Of a stretch of DNA of 64,000 bases, positions 52,648 to 61,522 are shown piece by piece (position 1 is the stretch's first letter; every line of letters begins with the position of its first letter). The DNA lies in contig NZ_JBHOQV010000073.1 of assembly GCF_042408735.1 (NCBI RefSeq), forward strand, positions 10,753-74,752, read 5' to 3'. The translations under genes and the position numbers were made by a program. Below the pieces are notes generated by a model. It was not told where the DNA came from. It was given only the letters and a program-made list of their open reading frames with translations, and searched no databases. This DNA is from Thermogemmatispora sp042408735 (GTDB lineage: Bacteria > Chloroflexota > Ktedonobacteria > Ktedonobacterales > Ktedonobacteraceae).

Positions 52648-52710
52648 GGCCGGTCGCTCCCCCTTTCAGTCGGGGGCTGCTGGCAGCGGTGGGCTGGTGG
52701 CTGGCACTCG

Positions 52711-52719
52711 TGCTATAAT
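52711..52719 (+). promoter_or_regulatory. Extended -10 promoter for the isocitrate dehydrogenase gene
   Basis: TGCTATAAT is a perfect extended -10 element, 60 bases before the start codon and just past the topA end. No good -35 is visible. Confidence 0.55.
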
Positions 52720-52778
52720 CTCTACATGATTGCTCAACCTCTTGGCTACAAAAAAACTCTGCAGTTCTGGAGGACTTC

Positions 52779-53864
52779 ATGCCGCATGCGGTAACCCTCA
52801 TTCCCGGAGATGGGACCGGACCGGAGATCACCACGGCAACCCGCCGCGTGCTGGAGGCGACGGGAGTGGAGTTCCACTGGGAGGTCTGCCAGGCAGGGAT
52901 GGAAACCCTGGAGAAGCAAGGGACCATTCTGCCCGACGAAGTCATTGAGTCCATCAAGCGTACCAGGGTGGCTCTCAAGGGGCCGATTACTACCCCTGTT
53001 GGCAAGGGGGTACGCAGCGCCAACGTCACTCTGCGCAAAAAGCTCGACCTGTATGCCAACGTTCGCCCGGCTAAGACCTACCCTGGACTTCGCTCCCGCT
53101 ACGAGCATGTCGATCTCATCATCGTGCGCGAGAACACCGAGGATCTCTACGCCGGTATCGAATTTCAGCGCGGCTCACCTGAGCTGGCCGAGCTGATCGA
53201 TCTGGTAGAGCGCACGACCGGCACGCGCCTGGACCCCGAATCGGCCATCAGCCTCAAGTATATTTCGCTGGCCGCCAGCCGTCGGATCGTGCGCTTTGCT
53301 TTTAACTATGCTCGTGAGCATGGTCGTCGCAAGGTCACCGCTATTCATAAAGCCAATATTATGAAATTCTCCGATGGTCTCTTTCTGGCCACAGCCCAAG
53401 AGGTGGCCCGCGAGTATCCCGATATCCAGTTTGAGGACCGCATCGTCGACAATATTTGTATGCAGCTTGTTCAGAAACCGGAACAATACGATGTTTTGGT
53501 GCTTCCCAATCTCTACGGCGATATTGTTTCCGACCTATCGGCGGGTCTGATCGGTGGGCTGGGTGTAGCGCCTGGAGCCAATATCGGCAACCACTACGCG
53601 GTCTTTGAGCCGGTGCATGGCAGTGCCCCGAAGTATGCCGGACAGAATAAGGTCAACCCAATGGCTATGATGTTCTCCGGCGTTCTGATGCTTCGTCATC
53701 TGGGCGAGAAGGAGGCCGCCAATCGCCTGGAAAAGGCCATCGCTCAGGTCATCGCCGAAGGGAAGAACGTCACCTATGATCTGAAGCCGCGCCCTGATGA
53801 TCCGACGGCGGTCGGAACTTCCCAGGTGGCCGATGCGGTGATCGAGAAGCTCCAGCGCCTGTGA
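52779..53864 (+). CDS. Isocitrate/isopropylmalate dehydrogenase family, NAD-type isocitrate dehydrogenase
   Basis: The 361-residue product has LIPGDGTGPEIT, ALKGPITTPVGKGVRSANVTLRKKLDLYANVRP and IVRENTEDLYAGIEF, which fits the NAD-dependent isocitrate (IDH3-like) and homoisocitrate branch better than 3-isopropylmalate dehydrogenase. The metal and substrate loops KANIMKFSDGLFL and LPNLYGDIVSDLSAGLIGGLG, and EPVHGSAPKYAGQNKVNP near the end, are all intact. It catalyses oxidative decarboxylation of a 2-hydroxy diacid, most likely isocitrate to 2-oxoglutarate. It has its own promoter. A homoisocitrate role cannot be excluded. Confidence 0.88.
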   Translation: MPHAVTLIPGDGTGPEITTATRRVLEATGVEFHWEVCQAGMETLEKQGTILPDEVIESIKRTRVALKGPITTPVGKGVRSANVTLRKKLDLYANVRPAKTYPGLRSRYEHVDLIIVRENTEDLYAGIEFQRGSPELAELIDLVERTTGTRLDPESAISLKYISLAASRRIVRFAFNYAREHGRRKVTAIHKANIMKFSDGLFLATAQEVAREYPDIQFEDRIVDNICMQLVQKPEQYDVLVLPNLYGDIVSDLSAGLIGGLGVAPGANIGNHYAVFEPVHGSAPKYAGQNKVNPMAMMFSGVLMLRHLGEKEAANRLEKAIAQVIAEGKNVTYDLKPRPDDPTAVGTSQVADAVIEKLQRL

Positions 53865-54062
53865 GCCGCCAGCCAGCTTGCTCGTGAAAGCTGATGGTCG
53901 GCCAGGACTCTTCTCCTCAAGGCATGCTTGCAGAGCGATTGGGACTCGCTTCAGCCCCTGTCTCTCCGCTTGAGCAGTGGCCGACAGGCATCACTGCTGA
54001 GGTTAGGGCCTGAAACGAGCCCCCGGTTGGCCTGCTCGCAGTCCCAGTCTTCTTGCCGCTCA

Positions 54063-54587
54063 TCAGGCCGTCACTACGATGGTGGCGGTCATGTAGCTGT
54101 GAATGCTGCAGTGATAGCGATAGGTTCCTGCCGTTGTAAAGACCAGGCTGAAGGTCTGGCCCTCCTCAAGAGTGTTAGAGGCGCTGAAAGCCCCGCTGTC
54201 GCTGGTCACGGTGTGGGGTGCATCCGACTTGTTGATCCACTCGACCTTTGTCCCCTTCTTGATCGTGAGCGTTGCTGGTGAAAACTGGTAGCGCCCGTTC
54301 TGCTCGATAATTTGCACTTGCACTGTATTGAGCGTGCCCGTAGAGGACTGCGTCGCCTGTGAAGTTGGCGAAGGGCCAGTCGTTGGTGCGGTATAGCTGG
54401 CTGTCGGCGTGGCGTTGATGGCCGTGCTGCCGCCGCCGCAGGCCGCCAGGAGGAGCAGGCTAGTGACAATGGCCAGAGGAAGCAAGAGGCTGAAGGACAT
54501 GATTCCTCGGGGGCAGAAGAAGCCGGGTTTGAGCCGTTTGCCTTGCCGGCGAGCCGAGAGGTAGCCTGGGGAAGGTGATACAGGCAT
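54063..54587 (-). CDS. Cupredoxin-type copper-binding lipoprotein
   Basis: The 174-residue product starts at ATG 54587 with GAAGGAGG 8 bases upstream. A basic N-terminus and signal helix end in the lipobox LLAAC (C50). A Thr/Ser/Pro-rich linker leads to a plastocyanin-like domain (about 88-174): FSPATLTIKKGTKVEWINKSDAPHTV with His125, and YRYHCSIHSYMTATI with Cys160, His163 and Met166, the standard type I copper ligand set. It is probably an electron carrier on the outer membrane face. Its partner is unknown and not adjacent. Confidence 0.88.
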   Translation of the reverse strand: MPVSPSPGYLSARRQGKRLKPGFFCPRGIMSFSLLLPLAIVTSLLLLAACGGGSTAINATPTASYTAPTTGPSPTSQATQSSTGTLNTVQVQIIEQNGRYQFSPATLTIKKGTKVEWINKSDAPHTVTSDSGAFSASNTLEEGQTFSLVFTTAGTYRYHCSIHSYMTATIVVTA

Positions 54588-54988
54588 AAAGAGGGCCTCC
54601 TTCACTGATCTGACTGCTTCTGAACTGTCACTTGCGTCGCTGTGGACAAGGCCGGCGCCAGCTCTGTCTCTCAGAACAATACGCTATCTGGTTACAGATG
54701 CCCTTGATTGGTCAGTCCGGGCGAGCGCTTTTGCCCGAGGGGGTCATGAAGCGAAGAAGGTCGCGGTGAGAGAAAGTGAAGAAAGGAAGGGAGAAAGAAG
54801 GAAAGAAAGAGGGAGAGACAGGAGAAGGAGGGGTGGGTGGTGGCCTCTCTAGTGGCCTTGATGCCACTCCATGCTCGTCGAAGTGAGCGAGCAGAGGGAC
54901 CTCGCCGCAGCGGGGGCGGGGGAAAGAGCAGAGAGGCCACCGGTCCCAGAGGACAATCGACCAGCAGCGGGTTGGGACGACTTACTGG
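54588..54988. other. Intergenic with polypurine tract
   Basis: No gene is supported. A strongly purine-rich stretch (54763-54838, GAAAG/GGAGA type) lies between the cupredoxin gene and the end of glpX. No promoter pair was identified; the cupredoxin promoter should be near 54600-54700. Confidence 0.4.
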
Positions 54989-55993
54989 CTAGCGCGTGGT
55001 CTGAGCCAGGCCGCGGCGCCACTTATGGCGCGCCTGGATATAGCGTACGGTGCCGGAGCGGGAGCGCATCATGATGGAGGAAGTCCGGGCGCCCCATCCA
55101 AAGTACTGAACACCGTCGAGTAACTCGCCGCTCGTGATGCCTGTAGCGGCAAAAGCGACATCGTTGCTGCGCACCAGATCATCGATCGTCAGCACCTGGT
55201 CGAGGTCGATTCCTTCGGCCTTAAACTTCTCGCGTTCCTCTTCTGAGCGTGGCCAGACCTTGCACTGCATAGCGCCGCCCAGGCACTTGATAGCGGCAGC
55301 GGCCAGAACGGCCTCGGGCGCTCCGCCGATCCCCATCAAGACATCGACGCCGCGATAGTCCTCCATTGCCGCCAGAATGGCTGCGGCCACATCGCCATCG
55401 CTGATCAGGCGGATGCGGGCGCCCGCCTGGCGAATCTGGCGAATGATTTCCTGGTGGCGCGGGCGGTCCAGAATAATGACTGTCAGATCGTCGATCTGCG
55501 CGTCCTTGGCGCGGGCGATCCGCTCCAGGTTGACTGTGACCGGGGCATTGATGTCGATCACGTCCCTGGCGACGGGACCGACGGCGATCTTCTCCATATA
55601 GAAGACCCCGGGCGGTGCGGAATACATGGTACCGCGCTCGGCAGTGGCGACAACGGCCAGTGCTCCTGGCAGGCCCAGGGAGAGTAAGCGTGTTCCATCG
55701 ATGGGATCAACGGCAACATCTACTTGGGGAGGGGCGCCATTCCCAACGCGTTCCCCGATATAGAGCATGGGAGCCTCGTCCTTCTCGCCCTCGCCGATGA
55801 CGACTACGCCATCCATATCCACGCCATCCAGGGCCTGGCGCATGGCATCCACGGCGGCCTGATCGGCCTTCTCCTTATCGCCCCGTCCCATCCAGCGACC
55901 TGCGCTCAGGGCCGCTGCCTCGGTAACACGTACCAGCTCCATTGCTAAGTTACGCTCTTTGGTACCGGATTGCTCGAAACGTATATCCGTCAT
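54989..55993 (-). CDS. glpX: Class II fructose-1,6-bisphosphatase (GlpX type)
   Basis: This gluconeogenic enzyme hydrolyses fructose 1,6-bisphosphate. The 334-residue product starts at ATG 55993 with GAGGAGG upstream. It has the lithium-sensitive-phosphatase metal motifs: VIGEGEKDEAPMLYIGE (66-81) and DVAVDPIDGTRLLS (92-105), then ICAMR-type MGIGGAPEAVLAAAAIKCLGG and FAATGITSGELLDGV. Length is typical. In some bacteria this type also acts on sedoheptulose bisphosphate. It lies 31 bases downstream of gmk on the same strand. Confidence 0.95.
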   Translation of the reverse strand: MTDIRFEQSGTKERNLAMELVRVTEAAALSAGRWMGRGDKEKADQAAVDAMRQALDGVDMDGVVVIGEGEKDEAPMLYIGERVGNGAPPQVDVAVDPIDGTRLLSLGLPGALAVVATAERGTMYSAPPGVFYMEKIAVGPVARDVIDINAPVTVNLERIARAKDAQIDDLTVIILDRPRHQEIIRQIRQAGARIRLISDGDVAAAILAAMEDYRGVDVLMGIGGAPEAVLAAAAIKCLGGAMQCKVWPRSEEEREKFKAEGIDLDQVLTIDDLVRSNDVAFAATGITSGELLDGVQYFGWGARTSSIMMRSRSGTVRYIQARHKWRRGLAQTTR

Positions 55994-56023
55994 ACGGCCT
56001 CCTCTCAAAGCTCTAAAGCTGCC

Positions 56024-56674
56024 TTACAGTTCCACGTAACGCGGCTGAACGCGGCAATGTTCGGCGATCATAATCGCCCGAACCTGCTCGACCGCTTGGG
56101 CGAGCTGGCCCTCGCGATTGATGACCAGATAATCGTACCAGCGGTACTGAGCCAGCTCATTGGCGGCATCGGCCAGACGCCGGCGAAATTGTTCGGCATC
56201 TTCTGTCTGTCGCCGGCTCAGGCGCTGAGCCAGCTCCTCCTGGGTCTGTGGGGCCAGGAAAATAAGGATGGCCTGGGGAATCTTCTGTCGAATGGTCGCG
56301 GCGCCCTGGACATCGACCTTCAGCAGGACGTCGCGGCCTGCTGCCAGATGCTCCTTAATCTGGCGGCGGGGCTGTCCATACCAGTGGCCGTGGACGTTGG
56401 CGTACTCGATCAGCTCGTCATTCGCCACAAGCTGCTGAAACTCCTCGTAGCTAATGAAATGATAAGGGTGGCCTTCGCTCTCTCCGGGTCGGGGAGCGCG
56501 CGTCGTCACCGAAGCCACCACATGAAAGTCCATGCCTTGCCGCTTCAGCGCCTGAATGACGCTATCCTTGCCCGTCCCCGAGGGGGCGGACAGCACAAAA
56601 AGCAGTCCTTGCTTCTCCCCTGGCCGGAGCGTGGCGCTCTCTCTCTCGGCTGTAGGCTCCATCTCAAGATGCAT
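56024..56674 (-). CDS. gmk: Guanylate kinase
   Basis: Guanylate kinase converts GMP to GDP. The 216-residue product has an N-terminal extension of about 22 residues, the P-loop SAPSGTGKDSV (29-39), the GMP-binding TTRAPRPGESEGHPYHFIS and EYANVHGHWYGQPR, and DVLLKVDVQGAATIRQKIP. The P-loop lysine is followed by Asp where Ser or Thr is usual (GTGKDS), a common variation in bacterial GMKs. It is co-directional with glpX and probably co-transcribed. Confidence 0.95.
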   Translation of the reverse strand: MHLEMEPTAERESATLRPGEKQGLLFVLSAPSGTGKDSVIQALKRQGMDFHVVASVTTRAPRPGESEGHPYHFISYEEFQQLVANDELIEYANVHGHWYGQPRRQIKEHLAAGRDVLLKVDVQGAATIRQKIPQAILIFLAPQTQEELAQRLSRRQTEDAEQFRRRLADAANELAQYRWYDYLVINREGQLAQAVEQVRAIMIAEHCRVQPRYVEL

Positions 56675-57173
56675 GCTGCTTTTCCTGCGCTACTGTGCTA
56701 TGCTCCGCTCTGCTGCTATCCCAGGCGCATCCCGGCCGGCGCACCTACCACGGCACGGGCCGGGCGAACGCCCGAGCAGGTCTGGTCTTGTCCGGTCATC
56801 CCGCCACCGTCCACGACTGGCATGCAGGGCAAGCGCTTCCCCTCCCTGGAGAGCTGTCTGGCGAGTGGGGCGCGGTGGACATCCTTGTCGGCTGGCATCT
56901 GACCTATCGGCGTGCGTGTTGGCCTGGCCAGGCAGACAGACAAGCAAACAGGCGAGACGGCTGATAGCTCCTCTCCAAGAGATCTGCCGCCCCGAGGGGA
57001 CTGCTAAGCCCTTGACTGTTCGATCGAGCTGATGAGCAGGCCGACCGAGCTACGCGGGCAGCGCGAACTGCAGATCAGGCTTCCCGGGGGCGCAACGCTT
57101 GGGTAGAAGACTGCGCAAAGGGGGCCGCTCTGCTCTCCCTGGCGCTTGCCCAGCGTAAGGGATGAACCAGGAC

Positions 57174-57182
57174 TGCTATAAT
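57174..57182 (+). promoter_or_regulatory. Extended -10 promoter for rqcH
   Basis: TGCTATAAT is a perfect extended -10 element, 46 bases before the preferred start at 57228. This argues against the longer open frame from 57162, which would include the promoter. Confidence 0.55.
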
Positions 57183-57227
57183 TGTACAATATCCCGAAAC
57201 GCTATAGCCACCGGTGAGGTTTCTCAC

Positions 57228-59279
57228 ATGTATGTCGACGCCATCACCCTTGCGGCTGTTGCTGACGAGCTGCGCGCGCTCCTGACGGGTGCGCGTATCG
57301 AGACAGTGATCCCTCCCACCGAGCACTCTATTGCTATTGAGTGCTACTGTCCGCCGCGGGCAGGTGTGGATGAGAAGGGCCAGAAGCGCTGGCTCTATCT
57401 CTCGGCGCATCCGCAACTTGCACGTTTGCATCTGACGCTGCGCAAACCGCCGCGGGCGGTTCCTGAGCCACCCCCTTTTGTAATGCTACTCCGCAAGTAT
57501 CTGGAGGGGGCGCGCCTCGAGGCCATCGAGCAACCGCGCTGGGAGCGGGTCCTTCATCTCATCTTTCGCGCGCGAGTCTGGCGCGACGACCAGGAGGAAG
57601 ACAAAAAGGCCATGCCGGCTCTGGCGCCTGATGAGCGACCTGAGTGGCCTGGGCAGGACCTGGCTGCCGAGCCGGTTGCCGGCTATCAGTATCAGCGGCT
57701 GCGTCTGATCGCCGAGATTATGGGGCGTACCAGCAATATTGTGCTCTGCAACGAGGAGGGTCTGATCCTCGGCTGCCATAAGCGCGTTGGTTCGGACATA
57801 AACCGCTATCGCGTGATCATGCCCAATGTGCCCTATGTGCCGCCGCCACCCCAGCAGCGGAGCTTTGCCGGGCAGCTCCTGCCGCGCCTGGAGCCGACGA
57901 CGGTCACGGCCTCCCAATTGGCCATCCTGCCGGGAAATGAGGAGGGGGAACCGGCGCCCGCGGCGGAGGAGGTGGTCAAAGCCTCGCAGCGGCATAAAGA
58001 GGTGGTCCCCAGGCTCTGGCAGCTGCTCGTTCGTCACCTGCTCGGCTTCAGTCCCCTACTGGCGCGCGAGGCCGTCTATCGTACACTGGGCGAGAGCGAG
58101 GCCGGGTTGGAGCTTCGTCCGGAACAGTGGGAAGAACTGGCCTGGAATATCCGTGAGCTGGCGGCCCTCTACGATACACATCGTTGGCGGCCCCAGCTCG
58201 TGGAGCGCCTTGAAGGATCCTCGGCGGAGGAGGAGCCGCAGTCCCGAAGACAGGGCCGTCCCCTGGCTTTTGCTCCCTACGTGCTGGAGCAGTATAGGGC
58301 CGTGGAGGGGGTACGCATCCGCGAAGCGGCTTCAATCAACGTTCTGATCGACGACTTTTATGCCCGGAGTGAGTGGCTCGATGCTCTTGAGAGCCGGCGG
58401 GCACCGCTGCGCAAGCTGCTCCAGACCCAGATCGAGCGCTGCCGCCGGCGGGCTGCCGCCCTGGAGGAAGAGCAACAGGCCCTCGCCGAGGCCGAGAACT
58501 ATCGGCGGCAGGGCGAGCTGCTGCTTACCTTCCAGCACGAGATCGAGCGAGGCCAAAAGCAGGTCAGCCTGCCCGATCTCTTTGCTGCCGACCTTGCCCA
58601 GGAGGAGCCGCCCAGGGTCACCATCGAGCTTGATCCGCGCCTCGACGCTGTCGGCAATGCCAACCGGCTCTTTGCCAGGTATCAGAAGCTGCGGCGGGCA
58701 GCGGCTCTCTTGCCTGAGCAGATTGAGCGCAATCAGGCGGAGCTGGCCACGTTGGAACAGCTGCAGACCGACCTGATGCTGGCCGAGACGCCCGAAGAGA
58801 TCGAGCTGGTCAAGGCTGAGATTCAGGCGGCTGGTTATCTGCATGGGAGGAAAGGTTCCGAGGAGCAGAAAAAGGCGGGCAAAAAGAAGGCTAGCCGGGC
58901 AAAGGCCCTGCCTCCGGGGGGAGGGGTCCCGCTCTCCCTGCAGAGTCGCGATGGTTTCACTATTTTAGTCGGGCGCAACAGCCGTCAGAACGAGGAGGTC
59001 ACCTTCCGCCAGGCGAGCGGCAACGATGTCTGGCTGCACGCTCGCGGCGTACCTGGCGCCCACGTGATCATCAAGGCCGCGGGTCGCCAGGTGCCGCGCA
59101 GTACTCTTGAGCAGGCAGCCAGCCTGGCCGCCTATTACAGTCAGGCACGTGACAACAGCAGCGTACCTGTTGACTATACGCTTCAGCGTCACGTGCGCCA
59201 TATGAAAGGAGGTGGTCCGGGTATGGTGATCTACGACCATGAGCGGACCATCTACGCGCGTCCGTCAGCGCTCACGTGA
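57228..59279 (+). CDS. rqcH: NFACT-family ribosome quality control protein RqcH
   Basis: RqcH binds split 50S subunits with peptidyl-tRNA and directs C-terminal alanine tailing of stalled peptides. The 683-residue product starts at ATG 57228 (GGTGAGG upstream). It has the NFACT-N domain (MYVDAITLAAVADELRALLTGARIE, PFVMLLRKYLEGARL, RTSNIVLC), a helix-hairpin-helix and long coiled coil (about 390-560), and the NFACT-R domain near the end (DGFTILVGRNSRQNEEVTFRQASGNDVWLHARGVPGAHVII, then HMKGGGPGMVIYDHERTI). It overlaps the convergent rpoN by 15 bases. In older annotation it would be called a fibronectin-binding protein. Confidence 0.93.
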   Translation: MYVDAITLAAVADELRALLTGARIETVIPPTEHSIAIECYCPPRAGVDEKGQKRWLYLSAHPQLARLHLTLRKPPRAVPEPPPFVMLLRKYLEGARLEAIEQPRWERVLHLIFRARVWRDDQEEDKKAMPALAPDERPEWPGQDLAAEPVAGYQYQRLRLIAEIMGRTSNIVLCNEEGLILGCHKRVGSDINRYRVIMPNVPYVPPPPQQRSFAGQLLPRLEPTTVTASQLAILPGNEEGEPAPAAEEVVKASQRHKEVVPRLWQLLVRHLLGFSPLLAREAVYRTLGESEAGLELRPEQWEELAWNIRELAALYDTHRWRPQLVERLEGSSAEEEPQSRRQGRPLAFAPYVLEQYRAVEGVRIREAASINVLIDDFYARSEWLDALESRRAPLRKLLQTQIERCRRRAAALEEEQQALAEAENYRRQGELLLTFQHEIERGQKQVSLPDLFAADLAQEEPPRVTIELDPRLDAVGNANRLFARYQKLRRAAALLPEQIERNQAELATLEQLQTDLMLAETPEEIELVKAEIQAAGYLHGRKGSEEQKKAGKKKASRAKALPPGGGVPLSLQSRDGFTILVGRNSRQNEEVTFRQASGNDVWLHARGVPGAHVIIKAAGRQVPRSTLEQAASLAAYYSQARDNSSVPVDYTLQRHVRHMKGGGPGMVIYDHERTIYARPSALT

Positions 59280-60707
59280 GGAGCCGATCCCCATTTCCTC
59301 GCGATACTTGGTTACCGTGCGCCGGGCCAGGTAGATGCCGCGCTCGGCCAGCAAGCGGCGCAGCTCCTCATCGCTGAGGCGCCGCTGAGGAGCCTCCTGC
59401 TGGATGATCTCGCGCAAAATATCTTTGACGCCCAACGAACTGTCGAAAAAGTCGGAGAAGGGGATCAGGCGCCCGTTCGGGAGTAAGGCGTACTTATTGG
59501 CAGTAGCGCGGCTCACCGTTCCCTCGTCGAGGCCGAGGCGGGCCGCCACCTCGGCGCGGGTCAAGGGGCGCAGGTAGCGAACCCCTCTCTCCAGAAAGTC
59601 GCGCTGCTGCTCGACAACCACCTCTGCCACCTGTTTCAGCGTGCGCCAGCGGCGCTGGATACAGTCGATAAAGAAGCGTGCTCGCTCGCTCTGCTGGGAG
59701 AAATAGCGCTGCAGGGCGGGGCTAGTGCTCTCGCCCTCTGGAGCGCGATAGCCGCGGTTAACGGCCAGGTGATAGCGCTTCTCCTCGATCAATTCGACTT
59801 CGAAGCCATGATCGCCGCGGCGAATAATAACGTCGGGGCGTACATACATAGCGCTGCTTTCTCGCTGAGAGGGATGGCCGTCGAGGCGGTAGGTATGGGC
59901 GGGGAAAGGATATAAGCGGCTGCGGATGTAAGCGCTTGCGGCTCGAACCTCCTGTTCGGGCACCTTCAGCTCACGGGCGATCTCCTGATACTGACTGCGT
60001 CCCAGGCGGTCGAGGTAGCGCTCGATCAGCGTGCGCGCCAGGGGGTGAGGCGTTTCCTGCTCGGCCAGGGCTTCTAGCTGGATCAGCAGGCACTCGCGTA
60101 AGTCGCGGGCCCCGATGCCCAGCGGCTCCAGGGTCTGAAGTTGTTTAAGGACGTACTCGACGCGCTCTAGGGGCACATCGAGATAGCGGCTGATCTCGGC
60201 TGTGCTGATCTCCAGATAGCCTCGCTCGTTTAGATTGCCTACCAGGTGCTCGGCGATGGGGGCTTCTTCGGGGGGGATCAGAGCTTCGAGCTGTTGGAGA
60301 AGGCGTTCAGCCAGCGGCTCGGGGGTAGCGATATGGGCCAGGGGATCATCTTCGGCCTCGGCGTCGGCCTCGACAAAGCCGTAGTTATCCATATCGTAGA
60401 AAGGCTGGAAGAAGCGCTCCCAAAGAGGGCCATCTCCAGGCTCGTCGAGCGAGGTCCTGCCCTCGGCCAGGCTTGCCGGTGCGTAGTGGCCGCAGGAAGC
60501 GCAGACAGAGCCACTACCGCGTAGCAAAGCTCCGCAGAAAAGGCAGACGCGCTGCTCCTGAACCTCCAGGGCTGGGTTCTCGGTCTGCTCCTGGTTAATG
60601 CAGCGCTCCAGCTCATCAGAAGACAAATGCAGGATCGTGCTTGCTGTGATCAGCCGCGCACTGACTCGCAGGGTCTGCTCTGGACGCGGCGTCGGCTCCA
60701 GTCGCAT
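59265..60707 (-). CDS. rpoN: RNA polymerase sigma-54 factor with zinc-ribbon insertion
   Basis: Sigma-54 directs RNA polymerase to -24/-12 promoters that need an AAA+ enhancer-binding protein. The 480-residue product has the N-terminal activator region (about 8-50, VSARLITASTILHLSSDELERCINQEQTENPALE), the core-binding domain (NLNERGYLEISTAEISRYLDVP, LGIGARDLRECLLIQL), the helix-turn-helix (LTRAEVAARLGLDEGTVSRATANKYALLPNGRLIPFSDFFD), and the RpoN box ARRTVTKYRE near the C-terminus. Between region I and the core domain is a Cys4 ribbon (C55, C58, C69, C72) that standard RpoN lacks. It is the third gene after selD and rnc. It overlaps the rqcH end by 15 bases. Confidence 0.9.
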   Translation of the reverse strand: MRLEPTPRPEQTLRVSARLITASTILHLSSDELERCINQEQTENPALEVQEQRVCLFCGALLRGSGSVCASCGHYAPASLAEGRTSLDEPGDGPLWERFFQPFYDMDNYGFVEADAEAEDDPLAHIATPEPLAERLLQQLEALIPPEEAPIAEHLVGNLNERGYLEISTAEISRYLDVPLERVEYVLKQLQTLEPLGIGARDLRECLLIQLEALAEQETPHPLARTLIERYLDRLGRSQYQEIARELKVPEQEVRAASAYIRSRLYPFPAHTYRLDGHPSQRESSAMYVRPDVIIRRGDHGFEVELIEEKRYHLAVNRGYRAPEGESTSPALQRYFSQQSERARFFIDCIQRRWRTLKQVAEVVVEQQRDFLERGVRYLRPLTRAEVAARLGLDEGTVSRATANKYALLPNGRLIPFSDFFDSSLGVKDILREIIQQEAPQRRLSDEELRRLLAERGIYLARRTVTKYREEMGIGSSRER

Positions 60708-60827
60708 GGTGTTCTCCTCCTCCCTATCCTGCTAACCAACCATCCAACCCTTTCTTCCTGAAAGAGTAAGCATCGTGCTTTTTTCTCCAAATCCTTTGAG
60801 GCGCGCAGAGCCGCCAGGCAGGCGGGC

Positions 60828-61517
60828 TTACAGCCAGCCGCGGCTGTCCAGAGCCGCATGGGCGGCCTCTTGCTCGGCTGCCTGTTTATTGCGTCCCTGG
60901 CCACGACCGATGACCCGCTCGCCCAGGAGCACCTCGACCGTGAACTCGCGGTTATGAGAAGGGCCTTCCTGACTGACCAGGCGATAGGAAGGGGTGATGC
61001 CCTCGCGAGCCTGGGCCAGTTCCTGGAGCAAAGACTTGCTGTCCTTGAAAAGGCGCTTTTCCACGATCGTATGGGCCAGTGGCTCCACGCGAGGAATAAT
61101 CACGCGGCGCACGGCCTCCAGTCCCTGATCGAGATAGATCGCTCCTAGCAGCGCCTCGAAGGCTGAGGCCAGCACGCGCTGGCTGCCAGCGCTCTGCTGC
61201 TCGCCCTTACCGAGGAGCAAGAAGGAGCGCAAGTTCAGATCGCGTGCGAACTGGGCGAGGGTCTCCGTCTTCACCAAAGCGGCGCGCAGATTGCTCAGCT
61301 CGCCCTCATTGAGCTGAGGAAAAGTGCGGTATAGGAAATCAGCGCAGACAAAAGCCAGGATCGAATCGCCGAGAAACTCCAGGCGCTCGTTCGACTCGCG
61401 CCCGGCACCGGGCGTTTCATAGATATAGGAGCGATGGGTCAGGGCCAGTTGCAACAGAGCAAGGTCGCGAAACTCGACGCCCAAGGCCTCTTCCAGTGCT
61501 CTATATCCTGCAGCCAT
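60828..61517 (-). CDS. rnc: Ribonuclease III
   Basis: RNase III cleaves double-stranded RNA in rRNA and mRNA processing. The 229-residue product has the signature ERLEFLGDSIL (about 45-55) with catalytic acids, the second acidic cluster in ASAFEALLGAIYLDQG, and a C-terminal dsRNA-binding domain (about 155-225: DSKSLLQELAQAREGITPSYRLVSQEGPSHNREFTVEVLLG). It starts 5 bases after the selD stop, so the two are co-transcribed and perhaps translationally coupled; rpoN follows 120 bases downstream. Confidence 0.95.
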   Translation of the reverse strand: MAAGYRALEEALGVEFRDLALLQLALTHRSYIYETPGAGRESNERLEFLGDSILAFVCADFLYRTFPQLNEGELSNLRAALVKTETLAQFARDLNLRSFLLLGKGEQQSAGSQRVLASAFEALLGAIYLDQGLEAVRRVIIPRVEPLAHTIVEKRLFKDSKSLLQELAQAREGITPSYRLVSQEGPSHNREFTVEVLLGERVIGRGQGRNKQAAEQEAAHAALDSRGWL

Positions 61518-61522
61518 TGTCG

